Below are positions 26,230-35,556 of a stretch of 64,000 bases of DNA, piece after piece. The DNA is from CAHJXG01 sp965277495 (GTDB lineage Bacteria; Pseudomonadota; Alphaproteobacteria; Acetobacterales; Acetobacteraceae). The stretch spans positions 930,001 to 994,000 of the forward strand of contig OZ255824.1 of the NCBI GenBank assembly GCA_965277495.1, written 5' to 3'. The translations under genes were made by a program, and so were the position numbers. The number at the start of each line of letters is the position of its first letter. Positions within the stretch are counted from its first letter, which is position 1. The notes below the pieces were generated by a model. It saw only the letters and a list, made by a program, of their open reading frames with translations, was not told where the DNA came from and searched no databases.

Positions 26230-27471
26230 TTACGGGCGGAGCACCTCAACGGTGACGTGCGAAAGGCCGTCCAAGCCTGCCAGGCGGGCGTGATAGAATG
26301 CGGCCCCATGATCGCCGGCGGTGACGACCGAGACGATTGCGCCGATATGGCCCGGCCCGAGCCGCCACAGATGCAGGTCCGCCAACTGGTCCCCATCGGC
26401 CAGCACGGCAGAGCGCACGCGTTCGGCCAGGCGCCGGTCCGGGGTCATGTCGAGCAGGATTGCCCCGGTGTCGCGCGCCAATCCATAGGACCAGTTGGCG
26501 ATCACCAGCGCGCCGATGATGCCGGCGAGCGGGTCCATCCAGACCCAGCCGAAAGCACGGGCCAGCAACAGCCCGGCGATCACCAGCACCGAAACGGCCG
26601 CGTCGGCCATGACGTGGATAAAGGCGGCCCGTATGTTGTTGTCGCGGTGGGCCGAACCTTGCCCATGCTGTCCGTGCCCATGCTCCTCGAACAGGACCGG
26701 GAACCGCCGGGCCTGCACGCCGGGGCCGAGGATGACCTCGGCCGTGAACGCGTGCGGCTCGGGGATGTCCTGCACGGATTCCAGGAAGCCGCCCCGGTCG
26801 GCCAGCTCGAAGGCCTGGCGCGATCCGTCCGGGCGCAGCGTCTCGATGCGGGCCTCCCCAGGCAAGGGCGCGCTTGCGGCCCGCAACCGGAAACGCGGCG
26901 GCACGCCGTCCTCGAACACCTCCAGCGACAGCAAGCCGGCGCCGGTGTCGATCCGGTGCGTTTCGTCGTGCCCATGATCGTGCGCGTGTTCTTGCCCATG
27001 ACCATGATGGTGGTGCCCGCCGCTGCTCAGCAGCCAAGCGCTCGCGATGTTGACGGCAAGGCCCAGCACGGCAATCGGGATCGCTTCGCCGAAGCTGATT
27101 GTCACCGGCTGCAGGAACCGGCCGACCGCTTCGTAGCCGATCAGCAGCGCGACCATCGCCAGGATGATCGCGCTGCTGAACCCGGCGAGGTCGCCGAGCT
27201 TGCCGGTGCCGAAAGCGAAACGCGGGTCGGACGCGTGCCGGCGCGCGTAGGTGTAAGCCAGGGCCGCGATCAGCAGCGCGCCGGCATGGGTGCTCATGTG
27301 CAGGCCATCCGCAACCAGCGCGATGGAGCCGAACAGCGCGCCGCCGGCGATCTCGGCCACCATCATCGCCCCGCACAGCCAGATCACGGCCCAGGTACGG
27401 CGCTCGTTGACCTCGTGCCTTTCGCCAAGGAAGACGTGGCTGTGGCCGGCAAGTGCAGGAATGGCGTCCAT
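26230..27471 (-). CDS. dmeF: CDF family metal cation exporter, DmeF type
   Basis: 413-residue inner-membrane cation diffusion facilitator that exports divalent metal (Co2+, Ni2+ or Zn2+) in exchange for protons. Six hydrophobic helices are visible. The metal sites appear as VADGLHMSTH in helix 2 and HVMADAAVS in helix 5, and the histidine-rich loop (HHHHGHGQEHAHDHGHDETH, near residues 180) lies between helices 4 and 5. An unusual inserted segment of about 100 residues (SLEVFEDGVPPRFRLRA ... PVLFEEHGHGQHGQG) follows, as in DmeF-like members with an extended loop. The N-terminal GHSHVFLGERHEVNERRTW is DmeF-like. No DmeR repressor gene is adjacent. Metal specificity cannot be told from sequence. 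Confidence 0.82.
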   Translation of the reverse strand: MDAIPALAGHSHVFLGERHEVNERRTWAVIWLCGAMMVAEIAGGALFGSIALVADGLHMSTHAGALLIAALAYTYARRHASDPRFAFGTGKLGDLAGFSSAIILAMVALLIGYEAVGRFLQPVTISFGEAIPIAVLGLAVNIASAWLLSSGGHHHHGHGQEHAHDHGHDETHRIDTGAGLLSLEVFEDGVPPRFRLRAASAPLPGEARIETLRPDGSRQAFELADRGGFLESVQDIPEPHAFTAEVILGPGVQARRFPVLFEEHGHGQHGQGSAHRDNNIRAAFIHVMADAAVSVLVIAGLLLARAFGWVWMDPLAGIIGALVIANWSYGLARDTGAILLDMTPDRRLAERVRSAVLADGDQLADLHLWRLGPGHIGAIVSVVTAGDHGAAFYHARLAGLDGLSHVTVEVLRP

Positions 27472-27637
27472 GTCAGGTCCTCGATCTCAGCCGGTTGACT
27501 GCCGGCGCGCCGGCTATCACACCAGCAACCCCGTCAAAATACCACTCGGGGCCGCCATTCCGGAAGCCGCCCGCTTGCGGATCACGGGATAAGGCAGCAC
27601 CCTCAGCGAAAACTAAGGAAGCCAGGAGGGAACAGCC

Positions 27638-28954
27638 ATGTCGTCGACCGCTCCAACCACGACGATGTCGTCTGCGGAACACCGTAGGATGCTTACCCGC
27701 GCGGCCCTCGCCGCCACGATCGGCACGACGATCGAATGGTATGACTTCTTTCTGTATGGCACCGCAACGGGCCTGGTGTTCGGCTCGCTGTTCTTCCCCA
27801 ACGACAACCCGATGGTGGCCACGCTCAATGCGTTCGGCGTTTACGCGGTCGGCTTCGTCGCCCGGCCGATCGGCGCGGCGATCTTCGGCCATTACGGCGA
27901 CCGCATCGGACGCAAATCCACGCTGATTGCCACCTTGATGCTGATGGGCGTGGCGACCGTCCTCGTCGGCGTCGTGCCCAGCTACGCCACGATCGGCATC
28001 TGGGGCGCGGTCATCCTGACGGCGTTGCGCTTCATCCAGGGCATCGGCGTCGGCGGCGAGTGGGGCGGGTCGGTGCTGATGTCGATGGAATGGGCCGGCA
28101 GCAAAAGCAGCCGTGGCCTCGCGGCGTCCTGGCCGCAGATGGGCGTGCCCGCCGGGCTGTTCACCGCCAACCTGGCCGTGCTCGGCTTCAGCGCCTGGTC
28201 GGGCGACGCCTTCCTGACCTGGGGCTGGCGCATTCCCTTCCTGCTGTCGATCATCCTGATCGCGGTCGGGCTCTGGATTCGGCTTGGCGTCGAGGAATCG
28301 CCGACGTTCAAGCGCATGGCTTCAGAAAACCGCATCGAGAAGACCCCCGCCCTGACGGTGATGCGGCGCTATCCCAAGGAGATCCTGCTCAGCGCGCTGG
28401 CCCGCATGGGCGAGCAGGCGCCGTTCTACATCTTCACCGCCTTCGTCTTCTCCTACGGCGTCGGCACGCTGAAATTGTCGCGCGACCTGCTGCTCACCGC
28501 GGTGATGACCGCCTCGGTGCTGTCGCTGGTGACGGTGCCGCTCGCCGGCCATCTGTCGGACCGCTTCGGACGGCGGCGCATCTACATGCTCGGCGCGGCG
28601 CTCACGGGGCTGTATGGGTTCGTCTACGTTGGGCTGCTGAACACGATGGCGCCCGTGCTGGTGTTCATCGCCATCGTCGTGTCGCTGGTGCCACACGACA
28701 TCATGTATGGGCCGCAGGCGGCGCTGATCGCCGAGTGCTTTCCCGGACGGCTGCGCTATAGCGGCGCGTCGATCGGCTACCAGCTTGCGTCCGTCATCGC
28801 TGGCGGCCCGGCGCCGCTGATCGTCGCGTGGCTGCTGGCCCAGTATCATTCAGGCTGGGTGATCGCGGGTTTCATCCTCGTCTGCGCAGTCATCAGCCTA
28901 GTCGCCACCGCATTGCTGCCCGACAACACGAACAAGGAGATCGCGGACGAATAG
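27638..28954 (+). CDS. MHS family MFS metabolite/proton symporter
   Basis: 438-residue inner-membrane transporter of the metabolite:H+ symporter (ShiA/ProP/KgtP) group. The family signature GTTIEWYDFFLYGTATGL opens the protein, followed by HYGDRIGRKSTL between helices 2 and 3 and HLSDRFGRRRIYM at the equivalent place in the second half. CAGGAGGGA lies before the ATG. Substrate unknown: shikimate, dicarboxylates, citrate and betaines are all possible. It is divergent from the metal exporter and 59 bp upstream of the sugar-importer operon, with which it may be co-transcribed. Confidence 0.88.
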   Translation: MSSTAPTTTMSSAEHRRMLTRAALAATIGTTIEWYDFFLYGTATGLVFGSLFFPNDNPMVATLNAFGVYAVGFVARPIGAAIFGHYGDRIGRKSTLIATLMLMGVATVLVGVVPSYATIGIWGAVILTALRFIQGIGVGGEWGGSVLMSMEWAGSKSSRGLAASWPQMGVPAGLFTANLAVLGFSAWSGDAFLTWGWRIPFLLSIILIAVGLWIRLGVEESPTFKRMASENRIEKTPALTVMRRYPKEILLSALARMGEQAPFYIFTAFVFSYGVGTLKLSRDLLLTAVMTASVLSLVTVPLAGHLSDRFGRRRIYMLGAALTGLYGFVYVGLLNTMAPVLVFIAIVVSLVPHDIMYGPQAALIAECFPGRLRYSGASIGYQLASVIAGGPAPLIVAWLLAQYHSGWVIAGFILVCAVISLVATALLPDNTNKEIADE

Positions 28955-29013
28955 CCGGCGTCCGGGATGCCGGCTATGAACGCCGGGCAATCAATACAAT
29001 AAGGAGCAAGGCC

Positions 29014-30075
29014 ATGGTCGAGTTCAACAGGCGCACGCTGGGCGCTCTCATGCTCGGGAGTATCGCCGCCACGGCTGCCGGCGGCCCGGCGTGGGCACAG
29101 GCGGCCGCGGTGAACGCCAGCAAGGTGTCCCCGGACATCAGCGCCAAGGCGGGCAAGAAATACTCGATCGCCACGGTCGTGAAAGTGGACGGGATCGCCT
29201 GGTTCGACCGCATGCGCGCCGGCGTCAAGCAGTTCGGCGCCGACCAGGGCCACGACACCTGGATGATCGGGCCGAGCCAAGCCGATGCCGCAGCCCAGGT
29301 GCAGTTGGTCGAGAGCCTGATCGCGCAAGGCGTGGACGCCATTTGCATCGTCCCGTTCTCGGTCGAGGCGGTGGAGCCCGTGCTGCAAAAGGCGCGCAGC
29401 CAGGGCATCGTCGTGATATCGCACGAGGCTGCGGGCCTGCAGAACATCGACTATGACATCGAGGCGTTCGACAACCGGGCCTACGGCGCCAAGCTGATGG
29501 AGGTGCTGGGGCGCGACATGGGCGGCGAGGGCAAATACGTCGCCACGGTCGGCAGCCTGACTTCACAGTCGCAGAACGAGTGGATCGATGGCGCGGTGGC
29601 CTACCAGAAGGCGCACTTCCCCAAGATGCAGGAGGTGACCCGGCGCATCGAGACCTATGACGACGCCACCACCGACTATAACAAGTTGAAAGAAGTGCTG
29701 ACCGCCTATCCGGACCTGAAAGGCGTGCTCGGCGCGCCGATGCCGACCTCCGCCGGCGCGGGCCGCCTGATCGCGGAACGCAAGCTGGCCGGCAAGCTGT
29801 TCTTTTCCGGCACCGGCCTCGTGTCCGTCGCGGGCCAATACCTGCGCAACGGCGACATCGACTACATCCAGTTCTGGGACCCGGCCGTCGCGGGCTACGC
29901 CATGAACATCCTGGCCGTCATGGCGCTGCGCAAGCAGCCGGTCGCGGCCGGGACGGACCTTGGCCTGGCCGGATACAGCAAGCTGGAGTTGGCCGACCCG
30001 GCGCGTACGAACGTGTTCGCCGGGCAGGGCTGGGTCGGCGTCACCAAGGACAACATGGGGGCCTACAACTTCTGA
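29014..30075 (+). CDS. Sugar ABC transporter substrate-binding protein
   Basis: 353-residue periplasmic binding protein of the ribose/rhamnose/AI-2 (Peripla_BP_4) group. The N-terminal export signal is RRTLGALMLGSIAATAAGG with cleavage likely after AWAQA; the twin Arg makes Tat export possible. The chosen ATG has AAGGAG nine bases upstream. Lobe 1 includes IAWFDRMRAGVKQF and the typical SLIAQGVDAICIVPFSVEA. It captures a small sugar or related molecule for the importer encoded by the next three genes. The ligand is not determined. Confidence 0.88.
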   Translation: MVEFNRRTLGALMLGSIAATAAGGPAWAQAAAVNASKVSPDISAKAGKKYSIATVVKVDGIAWFDRMRAGVKQFGADQGHDTWMIGPSQADAAAQVQLVESLIAQGVDAICIVPFSVEAVEPVLQKARSQGIVVISHEAAGLQNIDYDIEAFDNRAYGAKLMEVLGRDMGGEGKYVATVGSLTSQSQNEWIDGAVAYQKAHFPKMQEVTRRIETYDDATTDYNKLKEVLTAYPDLKGVLGAPMPTSAGAGRLIAERKLAGKLFFSGTGLVSVAGQYLRNGDIDYIQFWDPAVAGYAMNILAVMALRKQPVAAGTDLGLAGYSKLELADPARTNVFAGQGWVGVTKDNMGAYNF

Positions 30076-30137
30076 GGCGCAATCCGGACCGGCGGGGGCG
30101 CTCCCCGCGCCCTCGCCGCACGCGCTCCCGCCGACGG

Positions 30138-31637
30138 ATGGACATGACCGCCCCACTGATCGAACTCCGCAATGTCGGCAAAAGCTTCGCGGCCGTGCGC
30201 GCCGTCGAAGACGTATCGCTGTCCGTCCGCCGCGGGGAGATCCACTGCCTGGCCGGGGAGAACGGCTCCGGCAAATCCACGCTGATCAAGATCATCTCCG
30301 GCGTATGGCAGCCGGACCGCGGCGTCATCCTGATCGACGGCGCGCCGGTGCAAGGATGGACCGCGCGCGCCGCCATCGCCCGCGGCGTGCAGGTCATCTA
30401 CCAGGATTTCTCGCTGTTCGGGAACCTGACGGTCGCCGAGAACCTGGCGCTAAGCACGGAGCTGCGCGACGGACGCCAGCTCGTCTCATGGAGCCGGGTG
30501 CGCCGCACCGCCCGGGCCGCCATCGCCAAGCTAGGCGTGGAGCTCGACCTCGACGCCACCGTCGACGCCCTGCCCACCTCGGGCAAGCAGCTCGTGGCCA
30601 TAGCCCGCGCCCTGATGTCGGACCCGCGCTTGCTGGTCATGGACGAGCCGACCACGGCGTTGACCGGGCGGGAGGTAGCGGCGCTGTTCCGCGTGGTGCG
30701 CGACATCCAGGGCCGCGGCATCGCCGTGCTGTTCGTCAGCCACAAGATGCGGGAGATGCTGGAGATCAGCGAACGGCTGACGGTGATCCGCAACGGCCGC
30801 GTGGTCGCCGCCGGGCCGATCGCGGACTTCAACGAGGCTTCCATCACCCGCGCCATGACCGGCCAGGAGATCGCGGCCGAACCCTATGGCTGGGAGGACA
30901 CGTCCGCCCCGCCGCTGTTGGACGTCGCCGGCCTATCGGTGCCGGGCCAGCTCGATGGCATCAGCCTGCGCATCCTGCCCGGCGAGATCGTCGGCGTGTC
31001 CGGCCTGCTCGGCTCCGGACGCACCGAGCTGGCGCTGACGCTGTTCGGCATGCGGCCCAACTATGCCGGACGCATCCGCCTCGATGGCGTTGACGTGCGG
31101 CTGGACAGCGTGCAGCGCGCCATGGCCCACGGCGTGGCCTATGTGCCGGAGGACCGGCTGAGCGAAGGGCTGTTCCTGACCCAGACCATCAACCGCAATA
31201 TCCTCGTCACGGCCTACGGACGGCTCAGCCGCCTCGGCGTGGTCCGTCGCGGGCGTGCGTCCGATGCGGCGGCGGCGATGGTGCGCGAGATGGCGATCGC
31301 CACGCCGACCGGGGAGCGCCCGGTAACGCAGCTCTCGGGCGGCAACCAGCAGCGCGTGGTGATCGGACGCTGGCTGATGAACCGCCCGCGGCTGCTGATC
31401 CTGAACGGCCCGACGGTCGGCGTGGACGTCGGCTCGAAGGCGGGCATCCACCGCGAAATCCGCGAGCTTGCCCGCACGCGGGGCCTGGGCGTGCTGATGA
31501 TATCCGACGACCTTCCGGAACTGGTCGACCACTGCAACCGCGTCCTGGTGCTGCACCGGGGCCGCCTGGCCGCCAGCGTCGAGGCCGCGCATACCACTGA
31601 GGCCGCGTTGGCCGACCAATTACGGGCTTTGGCATGA
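30138..31637 (+). CDS. Sugar ABC transporter ATPase, two nucleotide-binding domains
   Basis: 499-residue cytoplasmic ATPase of the RbsA/XylG/RhaT type with two tandem ABC modules. Module 1 has Walker A GENGSGKST, an atypical signature (LPTSGKQLV) and Walker B LLVMDEPTTAL. Module 2 has a degenerate Walker A (GLLGSGRTEL), a good signature LSGGNQQRVV, but Walker B reads LLILNGPTVGVDVG, so the catalytic Glu is replaced by Gly. Asymmetric catalysis is usual in this family, and one active site is expected to do the work. Its stop overlaps the next start as ATGA. Confidence 0.9.
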   Translation: MDMTAPLIELRNVGKSFAAVRAVEDVSLSVRRGEIHCLAGENGSGKSTLIKIISGVWQPDRGVILIDGAPVQGWTARAAIARGVQVIYQDFSLFGNLTVAENLALSTELRDGRQLVSWSRVRRTARAAIAKLGVELDLDATVDALPTSGKQLVAIARALMSDPRLLVMDEPTTALTGREVAALFRVVRDIQGRGIAVLFVSHKMREMLEISERLTVIRNGRVVAAGPIADFNEASITRAMTGQEIAAEPYGWEDTSAPPLLDVAGLSVPGQLDGISLRILPGEIVGVSGLLGSGRTELALTLFGMRPNYAGRIRLDGVDVRLDSVQRAMAHGVAYVPEDRLSEGLFLTQTINRNILVTAYGRLSRLGVVRRGRASDAAAAMVREMAIATPTGERPVTQLSGGNQQRVVIGRWLMNRPRLLILNGPTVGVDVGSKAGIHREIRELARTRGLGVLMISDDLPELVDHCNRVLVLHRGRLAASVEAAHTTEAALADQLRALA

Positions 31638-32617
31638 CCGCTGCGCTGCTGCGCCGCCCGGAGCTGATGGTGGCGGCCGTGCTGGTGGCCGCCGTCGTCT
31701 CAATCGGCCTGGTCAACCCGGTGTTCTGGCAGCCCGCCAACGTGTTCAGCCTGCTGCGCGCCAGCGTCATCACCGGCATCCTGGCGCTTGGCGTGCTGCT
31801 GGTGATGCTGTCCGGCGGCATCGACGTGTCGTTCCCGGCCTTCGCCATCGCCGCGATGTACCTGGTGGTGCGCGCCATGGTCGCATGGCATCTGAACGGC
31901 GTGGCGCTGCCGTTCCTGGCCGCGACCGGGATCGGCCTCGCGCTTGGGCTGGTGAACGCCGCCTTCGTGCACGGCCTGCGCATGATCCCGCTGATCGTGA
32001 CCTTGGGCACCGGCACGGCGGTGCGCGGCTTCATCCTCGGCGTGGTAGGCACCAGCCAAGTCAACATCGACCAGATGCCGCCGGGCCTGATCGACTTCGG
32101 CCGCGGCGAGCTGTTCAGCGTGACGCAGCCCGATGGCAGCCCGGCCGGCCTGTCCGCCATGGTCCTGGTCTATGCCGTGCTCGCGCTGCTGGTGCACCTG
32201 CTGCTGCGCCACACGCTGATGGGCCGCAGCATCTATGCGCTCGGCGGCGGTGAGGAGGCGGCGCGGCGCGTCGGGTTCGATGTGCGCCGCACCACTTTCT
32301 TCATCTACGGCCTGGCCGGAGCATTGGCGGGTTTCGCCGGCCTGCTGCATGGCGCCATGATCTGGACCGCCAACCCGCGCGACATGGTGGGGCTGGAGCT
32401 CGACGTCATCGCCGCCGTGGTGCTGGGCGGCGCCAGCATCTTCGGCGGACGCGGTTCGGTGGCGGGGACGGTGCTGGGCGTGCTGACCTTGGTGGTGGTG
32501 ACCAACAGCCTGATTATCCTGCACGTCGACACCACCTGGCAGCGCGTCGTGGTGGGCCTGATTGTCATCGCCGCCACCGCCGCGACGGCGTGGCGGGACC
32601 GTAGGCGCATTGCCTAG
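31634..32617 (+). CDS. Sugar ABC transporter permease 1
   Basis: 327-residue inner-membrane permease of the BPD_transp_2 (RbsC-like) family with about ten hydrophobic segments. The EAA-equivalent region GEEAARRVGFDVRRTTFFIY near residues 212-231 couples to the ATPase. The segment LSGGIDVSFPAFAIAA is the conserved family motif. It overlaps the ATPase gene by four bases and pairs with the permease encoded next to form a heterodimer pore. Confidence 0.9.
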   Translation: MTAALLRRPELMVAAVLVAAVVSIGLVNPVFWQPANVFSLLRASVITGILALGVLLVMLSGGIDVSFPAFAIAAMYLVVRAMVAWHLNGVALPFLAATGIGLALGLVNAAFVHGLRMIPLIVTLGTGTAVRGFILGVVGTSQVNIDQMPPGLIDFGRGELFSVTQPDGSPAGLSAMVLVYAVLALLVHLLLRHTLMGRSIYALGGGEEAARRVGFDVRRTTFFIYGLAGALAGFAGLLHGAMIWTANPRDMVGLELDVIAAVVLGGASIFGGRGSVAGTVLGVLTLVVVTNSLIILHVDTTWQRVVVGLIVIAATAATAWRDRRRIA

Positions 32618-32653
32618 ACCGGAGCCGCAGCACCGCATGTCCCCTTTCCTGTA

Positions 32654-33646
32654 ATGACCAACATGCTCCAGCGCCTTCGCCGGGCTGACACCAGCCTGTT
32701 GCAACTGCTCCTGCTGACGGCGCTGATCTTCGCCGCGATGGCGTTGCTGAACCCTGGGCGCTTCCTGCGTCCGGCGGTGTTCGAGTCCATCACCTTCGTC
32801 GCGCCGGAGCTGGGCCTGCTGGCCATCGCCATGATGCTCGCCATGCTGACCGGAGGGATCGACCTGTCGGTCGTCGGCATCGCCAACCTGTCGTGCATCC
32901 TGGCGGGCCTGTTCTTCCATGCCGTCGGCGCGGCGCGCGGGCCGGAGCTTACGGGCCTAGGCTGGCCGCTCGTGCTGGCGGGGATCGGCATTGCGCTGGG
33001 GACGGGGCTGATCGCCGGGGCGTTGAACGGAGTCCTGATCGCGCGCCTGCGCATCACGCCGATCCTGGCGACTATCGGTTCCGGACAGGTTTTCACCGGC
33101 ATCTGCCTGGTGCTGACGGGTGGCCCGGCCGTCGTCGGGTTCCCCGCCATCTGGGGGCGGATCGGCAACGGCACGCTGTTCGGCGTCGCGGCGCCGTTGA
33201 TCGTGTTCCTGGTGGTGGCGAGCTTTGTTGGCTTCATGCTGTCCCGGACCGTGTTCGGCATCAACCTCGCGCTGATCGGCACCAACGCCCGGGCCGCCGC
33301 ATTCGCCGGCCTGCGGACCGGGCGGGCGGTGCTGCTGTCCTACGTGCTGACGGGCGGGCTTGCGAGCGTCGCCGGCATCCTGCTGTCCGGACGGACCAAC
33401 GCGGCGAAATCGGATTACGGGGTGTCGTACTTGTTGCAGGCCGTGCTGATCGCGGTGCTCGCGGGCACCAACCCGTCCGGCGGACGCGGATCGGTCATCG
33501 GGGTCGGGCTGGCGCTGCTCGCGCTGATGTTGCTGTCCTCGGGGTTGCAGATCATGCGGTTCAGCAATTTCCTGGTGGACCTGATCTGGGGCGGCTTCCT
33601 GTTGCTCTCCATCTCGTTGAACGCCCTGCGCAGCCGGACCCGGTGA
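32654..33646 (+). CDS. Sugar ABC transporter permease 2
   Basis: 330-residue second permease of the same family, with motif LTGGIDLSVVGIANLS near residues 73-88 and the coupling region GTNARAAAFAGLRTGRAVLL. It follows permease 1 after 36 bp. Two different permease genes in one operon is typical of RhaP/RhaQ-type and AI-2-type (LsrC/LsrD) importers, which supports placing this system near those groups. An ATG three codons later (MLQRL) is an alternative start. Confidence 0.9.
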   Translation: MTNMLQRLRRADTSLLQLLLLTALIFAAMALLNPGRFLRPAVFESITFVAPELGLLAIAMMLAMLTGGIDLSVVGIANLSCILAGLFFHAVGAARGPELTGLGWPLVLAGIGIALGTGLIAGALNGVLIARLRITPILATIGSGQVFTGICLVLTGGPAVVGFPAIWGRIGNGTLFGVAAPLIVFLVVASFVGFMLSRTVFGINLALIGTNARAAAFAGLRTGRAVLLSYVLTGGLASVAGILLSGRTNAAKSDYGVSYLLQAVLIAVLAGTNPSGGRGSVIGVGLALLALMLLSSGLQIMRFSNFLVDLIWGGFLLLSISLNALRSRTR

Positions 33647-33648
33647 CC

Positions 33649-34728
33649 ATGCACAGCATTCCGCTCCACCCCGCGCTCTGCGGTGAAATCGAACGGACCG
33701 TGCTGACCTCGGGCGAGCTGTCCGCCACGCTGTTCCGCTACCCCACGGGAGTAGGCGCGCTCCGCCTGAGCAACGCGCGCGGCGCGTTGGTGGTCCTGCC
33801 CTGGATGGGCGGCATGATCTGGTCGGCGGCGTTCGACGGCGTGGACCTGGCGATGCAAAGCGCGTTCGCAGCCCCGCGTCCGACGGCCAGCATCGCGGAA
33901 ACCTATGGCTGCTTCGCCTTCCACAGCGGCCTTTTGCGCAACGGCGTCCCCGCTCCGGAAGACAGCCATGCCGCACATGGTGAGTTCCCCTGCGCGCCGA
34001 TGGACCGCTCCTGGCTGGAGCTGGGCGAGGATGCCGCTGGCCGCTTCCTCCGCGTGGCCAGCGCGCGGGAATACATTATGGGTTTTGGCTCGCACTACCA
34101 GGCCTGCCCCTCCGTCACGCTGCGCCCCGGCGCGACGATCTTCAACATCGGGCTGACGGTGGAGAACCTGTCGGGCAAGCCGATGGAGCTGATGTACATG
34201 TGCCACCTCAATTTCGCCTTCGTGCCCGGCGCCCGCTGCGTGCAGCCGGCACCATTCACGCCGGAGCGCACGGTAGTGCGGCGCGCGGTGCCGGCGCATG
34301 TGCGGCCGACGCCGGGCTACCTCGCGCTGATCGAGGACCTCGCCACCGATCCGGTCCGCATGGAATGCCTCAATGAGCCGGAATCGTATGATCCGGAGCA
34401 GGTGTTCTACCTGCAAGGCCTCGGCACCGACCCGGCGGGCGACACGCATTTGATGCTCCAGCGGCCCGATGGCGACGGCTTTGCCGTGTCCTACGCTCCT
34501 GCAGCCTTCCCGCACACCGTGCGCTGGGTATTGAACGACCCGGACCAGCAGGTGGCGGCCTTCGCGTTGCCCGCCACGTGCGAACCCGAGGGTTATACGG
34601 CGGAGCGGCGCAAAGGGCATGTGCGCCTGCTGCTGCCGCATGGGCACGCCGAGTTCAACGTTCGGGCCGGCTACCTGGACGCAGCCGCCACCGCCCGGAT
34701 GGGGGAGCTCATTTCTTCATTGCGTTAG
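33649..34728 (+). CDS. DUF4432 family protein (aldose-1-epimerase-like fold)
   Basis: 359-residue soluble protein of the DUF4432 family, which has a galactose-mutarotase-like beta-sandwich. Recognisable segments are LPWMGGMIWSAAFDGVDLAM, YGCFAFHSGLLRNGVP with HAAHGEFP, and the metal/sugar-site-like MYMCHLNFAF. Members accompany sugar importers and sugar isomerase genes, so anomer interconversion or handling of the imported sugar is likely. It starts two bases after the permease stop, and is the last gene of the operon. Confidence 0.8.
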   Translation: MHSIPLHPALCGEIERTVLTSGELSATLFRYPTGVGALRLSNARGALVVLPWMGGMIWSAAFDGVDLAMQSAFAAPRPTASIAETYGCFAFHSGLLRNGVPAPEDSHAAHGEFPCAPMDRSWLELGEDAAGRFLRVASAREYIMGFGSHYQACPSVTLRPGATIFNIGLTVENLSGKPMELMYMCHLNFAFVPGARCVQPAPFTPERTVVRRAVPAHVRPTPGYLALIEDLATDPVRMECLNEPESYDPEQVFYLQGLGTDPAGDTHLMLQRPDGDGFAVSYAPAAFPHTVRWVLNDPDQQVAAFALPATCEPEGYTAERRKGHVRLLLPHGHAEFNVRAGYLDAAATARMGELISSLR

Positions 34729-34803
34729 AGGCCGAGCGGTGCGTCAAACGTGGCCTTGCAAAAAAGGCGATCCAATTATGCCCGCCGGTGCTAGGCTGCC
34801 CTT

Positions 34804-35373
34804 ATGAACGTCGCGCTGCGCAAGCCCATGACACAGAAAGAATTCTTCGACTGGGCTGAGGCCCAGGACGTGCGCTACGAATTCGACGGCTTTCAGCCCG
34901 TCGCCATGACCGGCGGCAACCTCGGCCACAGCAGCTTGCACGGGAATCTAAACCGTCAGCTCGGGATCCGCTTGGAAGGCACGGGTTGCAAACCTCTCGG
35001 ACCCGATGCCGGCGTGGCTACCATTGGCGACACCGTGCGCTACCCGGACGCGGTCGTCACCTGCTCAAAGTTCAGCGCCCGCGACCGCTTGGTGCCAAAC
35101 CCCATCATTGTCTTTGAGGTCGTGAGCCCATCCTCGGTACGCACAGACCGCGTCGTCAAGCTGCGCGAGTACCAGGCCGTCCCGTCCATCCGCCGCTACG
35201 TCATCGTCGAGCCAGACGCGATGGCGCTTACAGTCTTCGCCCGGGATCACGAGGGCGAGACGTTCAGAGCCACTGGGCTGGCCGAAGACGACATCCTCCA
35301 GCTTCCGGAGGTCGGCATCGAGATGCCGGTCACGGCGATCTACGAGGGCATTGGCTTCGACGAGCAGGACTAA
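34804..35373 (+). CDS. Uma2 family (DUF820) endonuclease-like protein
   Basis: 189-residue protein of the Uma2 family, a PD-(D/E)XK nuclease-fold group abundant in cyanobacteria and present in some proteobacteria. The core shows RYEFDGFQPVAMTGG, the acidic RYPDAVVTC (Asp of the fold) and IIVFEVVSPSSVRTDRVVKLREY (the E-x-K-like site). The natural role of this family is unknown; nuclease activity is inferred from fold. It stands alone between two transporter operons. Confidence 0.85.
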   Translation: MNVALRKPMTQKEFFDWAEAQDVRYEFDGFQPVAMTGGNLGHSSLHGNLNRQLGIRLEGTGCKPLGPDAGVATIGDTVRYPDAVVTCSKFSARDRLVPNPIIVFEVVSPSSVRTDRVVKLREYQAVPSIRRYVIVEPDAMALTVFARDHEGETFRATGLAEDDILQLPEVGIEMPVTAIYEGIGFDEQD

Positions 35374-35556
35374 GGAACCAGCCGAGTAGCCTGGCATGGC
35401 CGTCCGGCAGCCTCTCAGGCACGCGCTATTGTGCGGGGTCTAGTTTGCCTCGCTTCGCCACCATGATCCCTGCCCGGCAGCGTCGGTTGACTTCGATCCT
35501 TCGCCCCTCGTAGCGTCGGCGCAAGCCGCACGAACGGCATTGACGGGGAACGCGAC

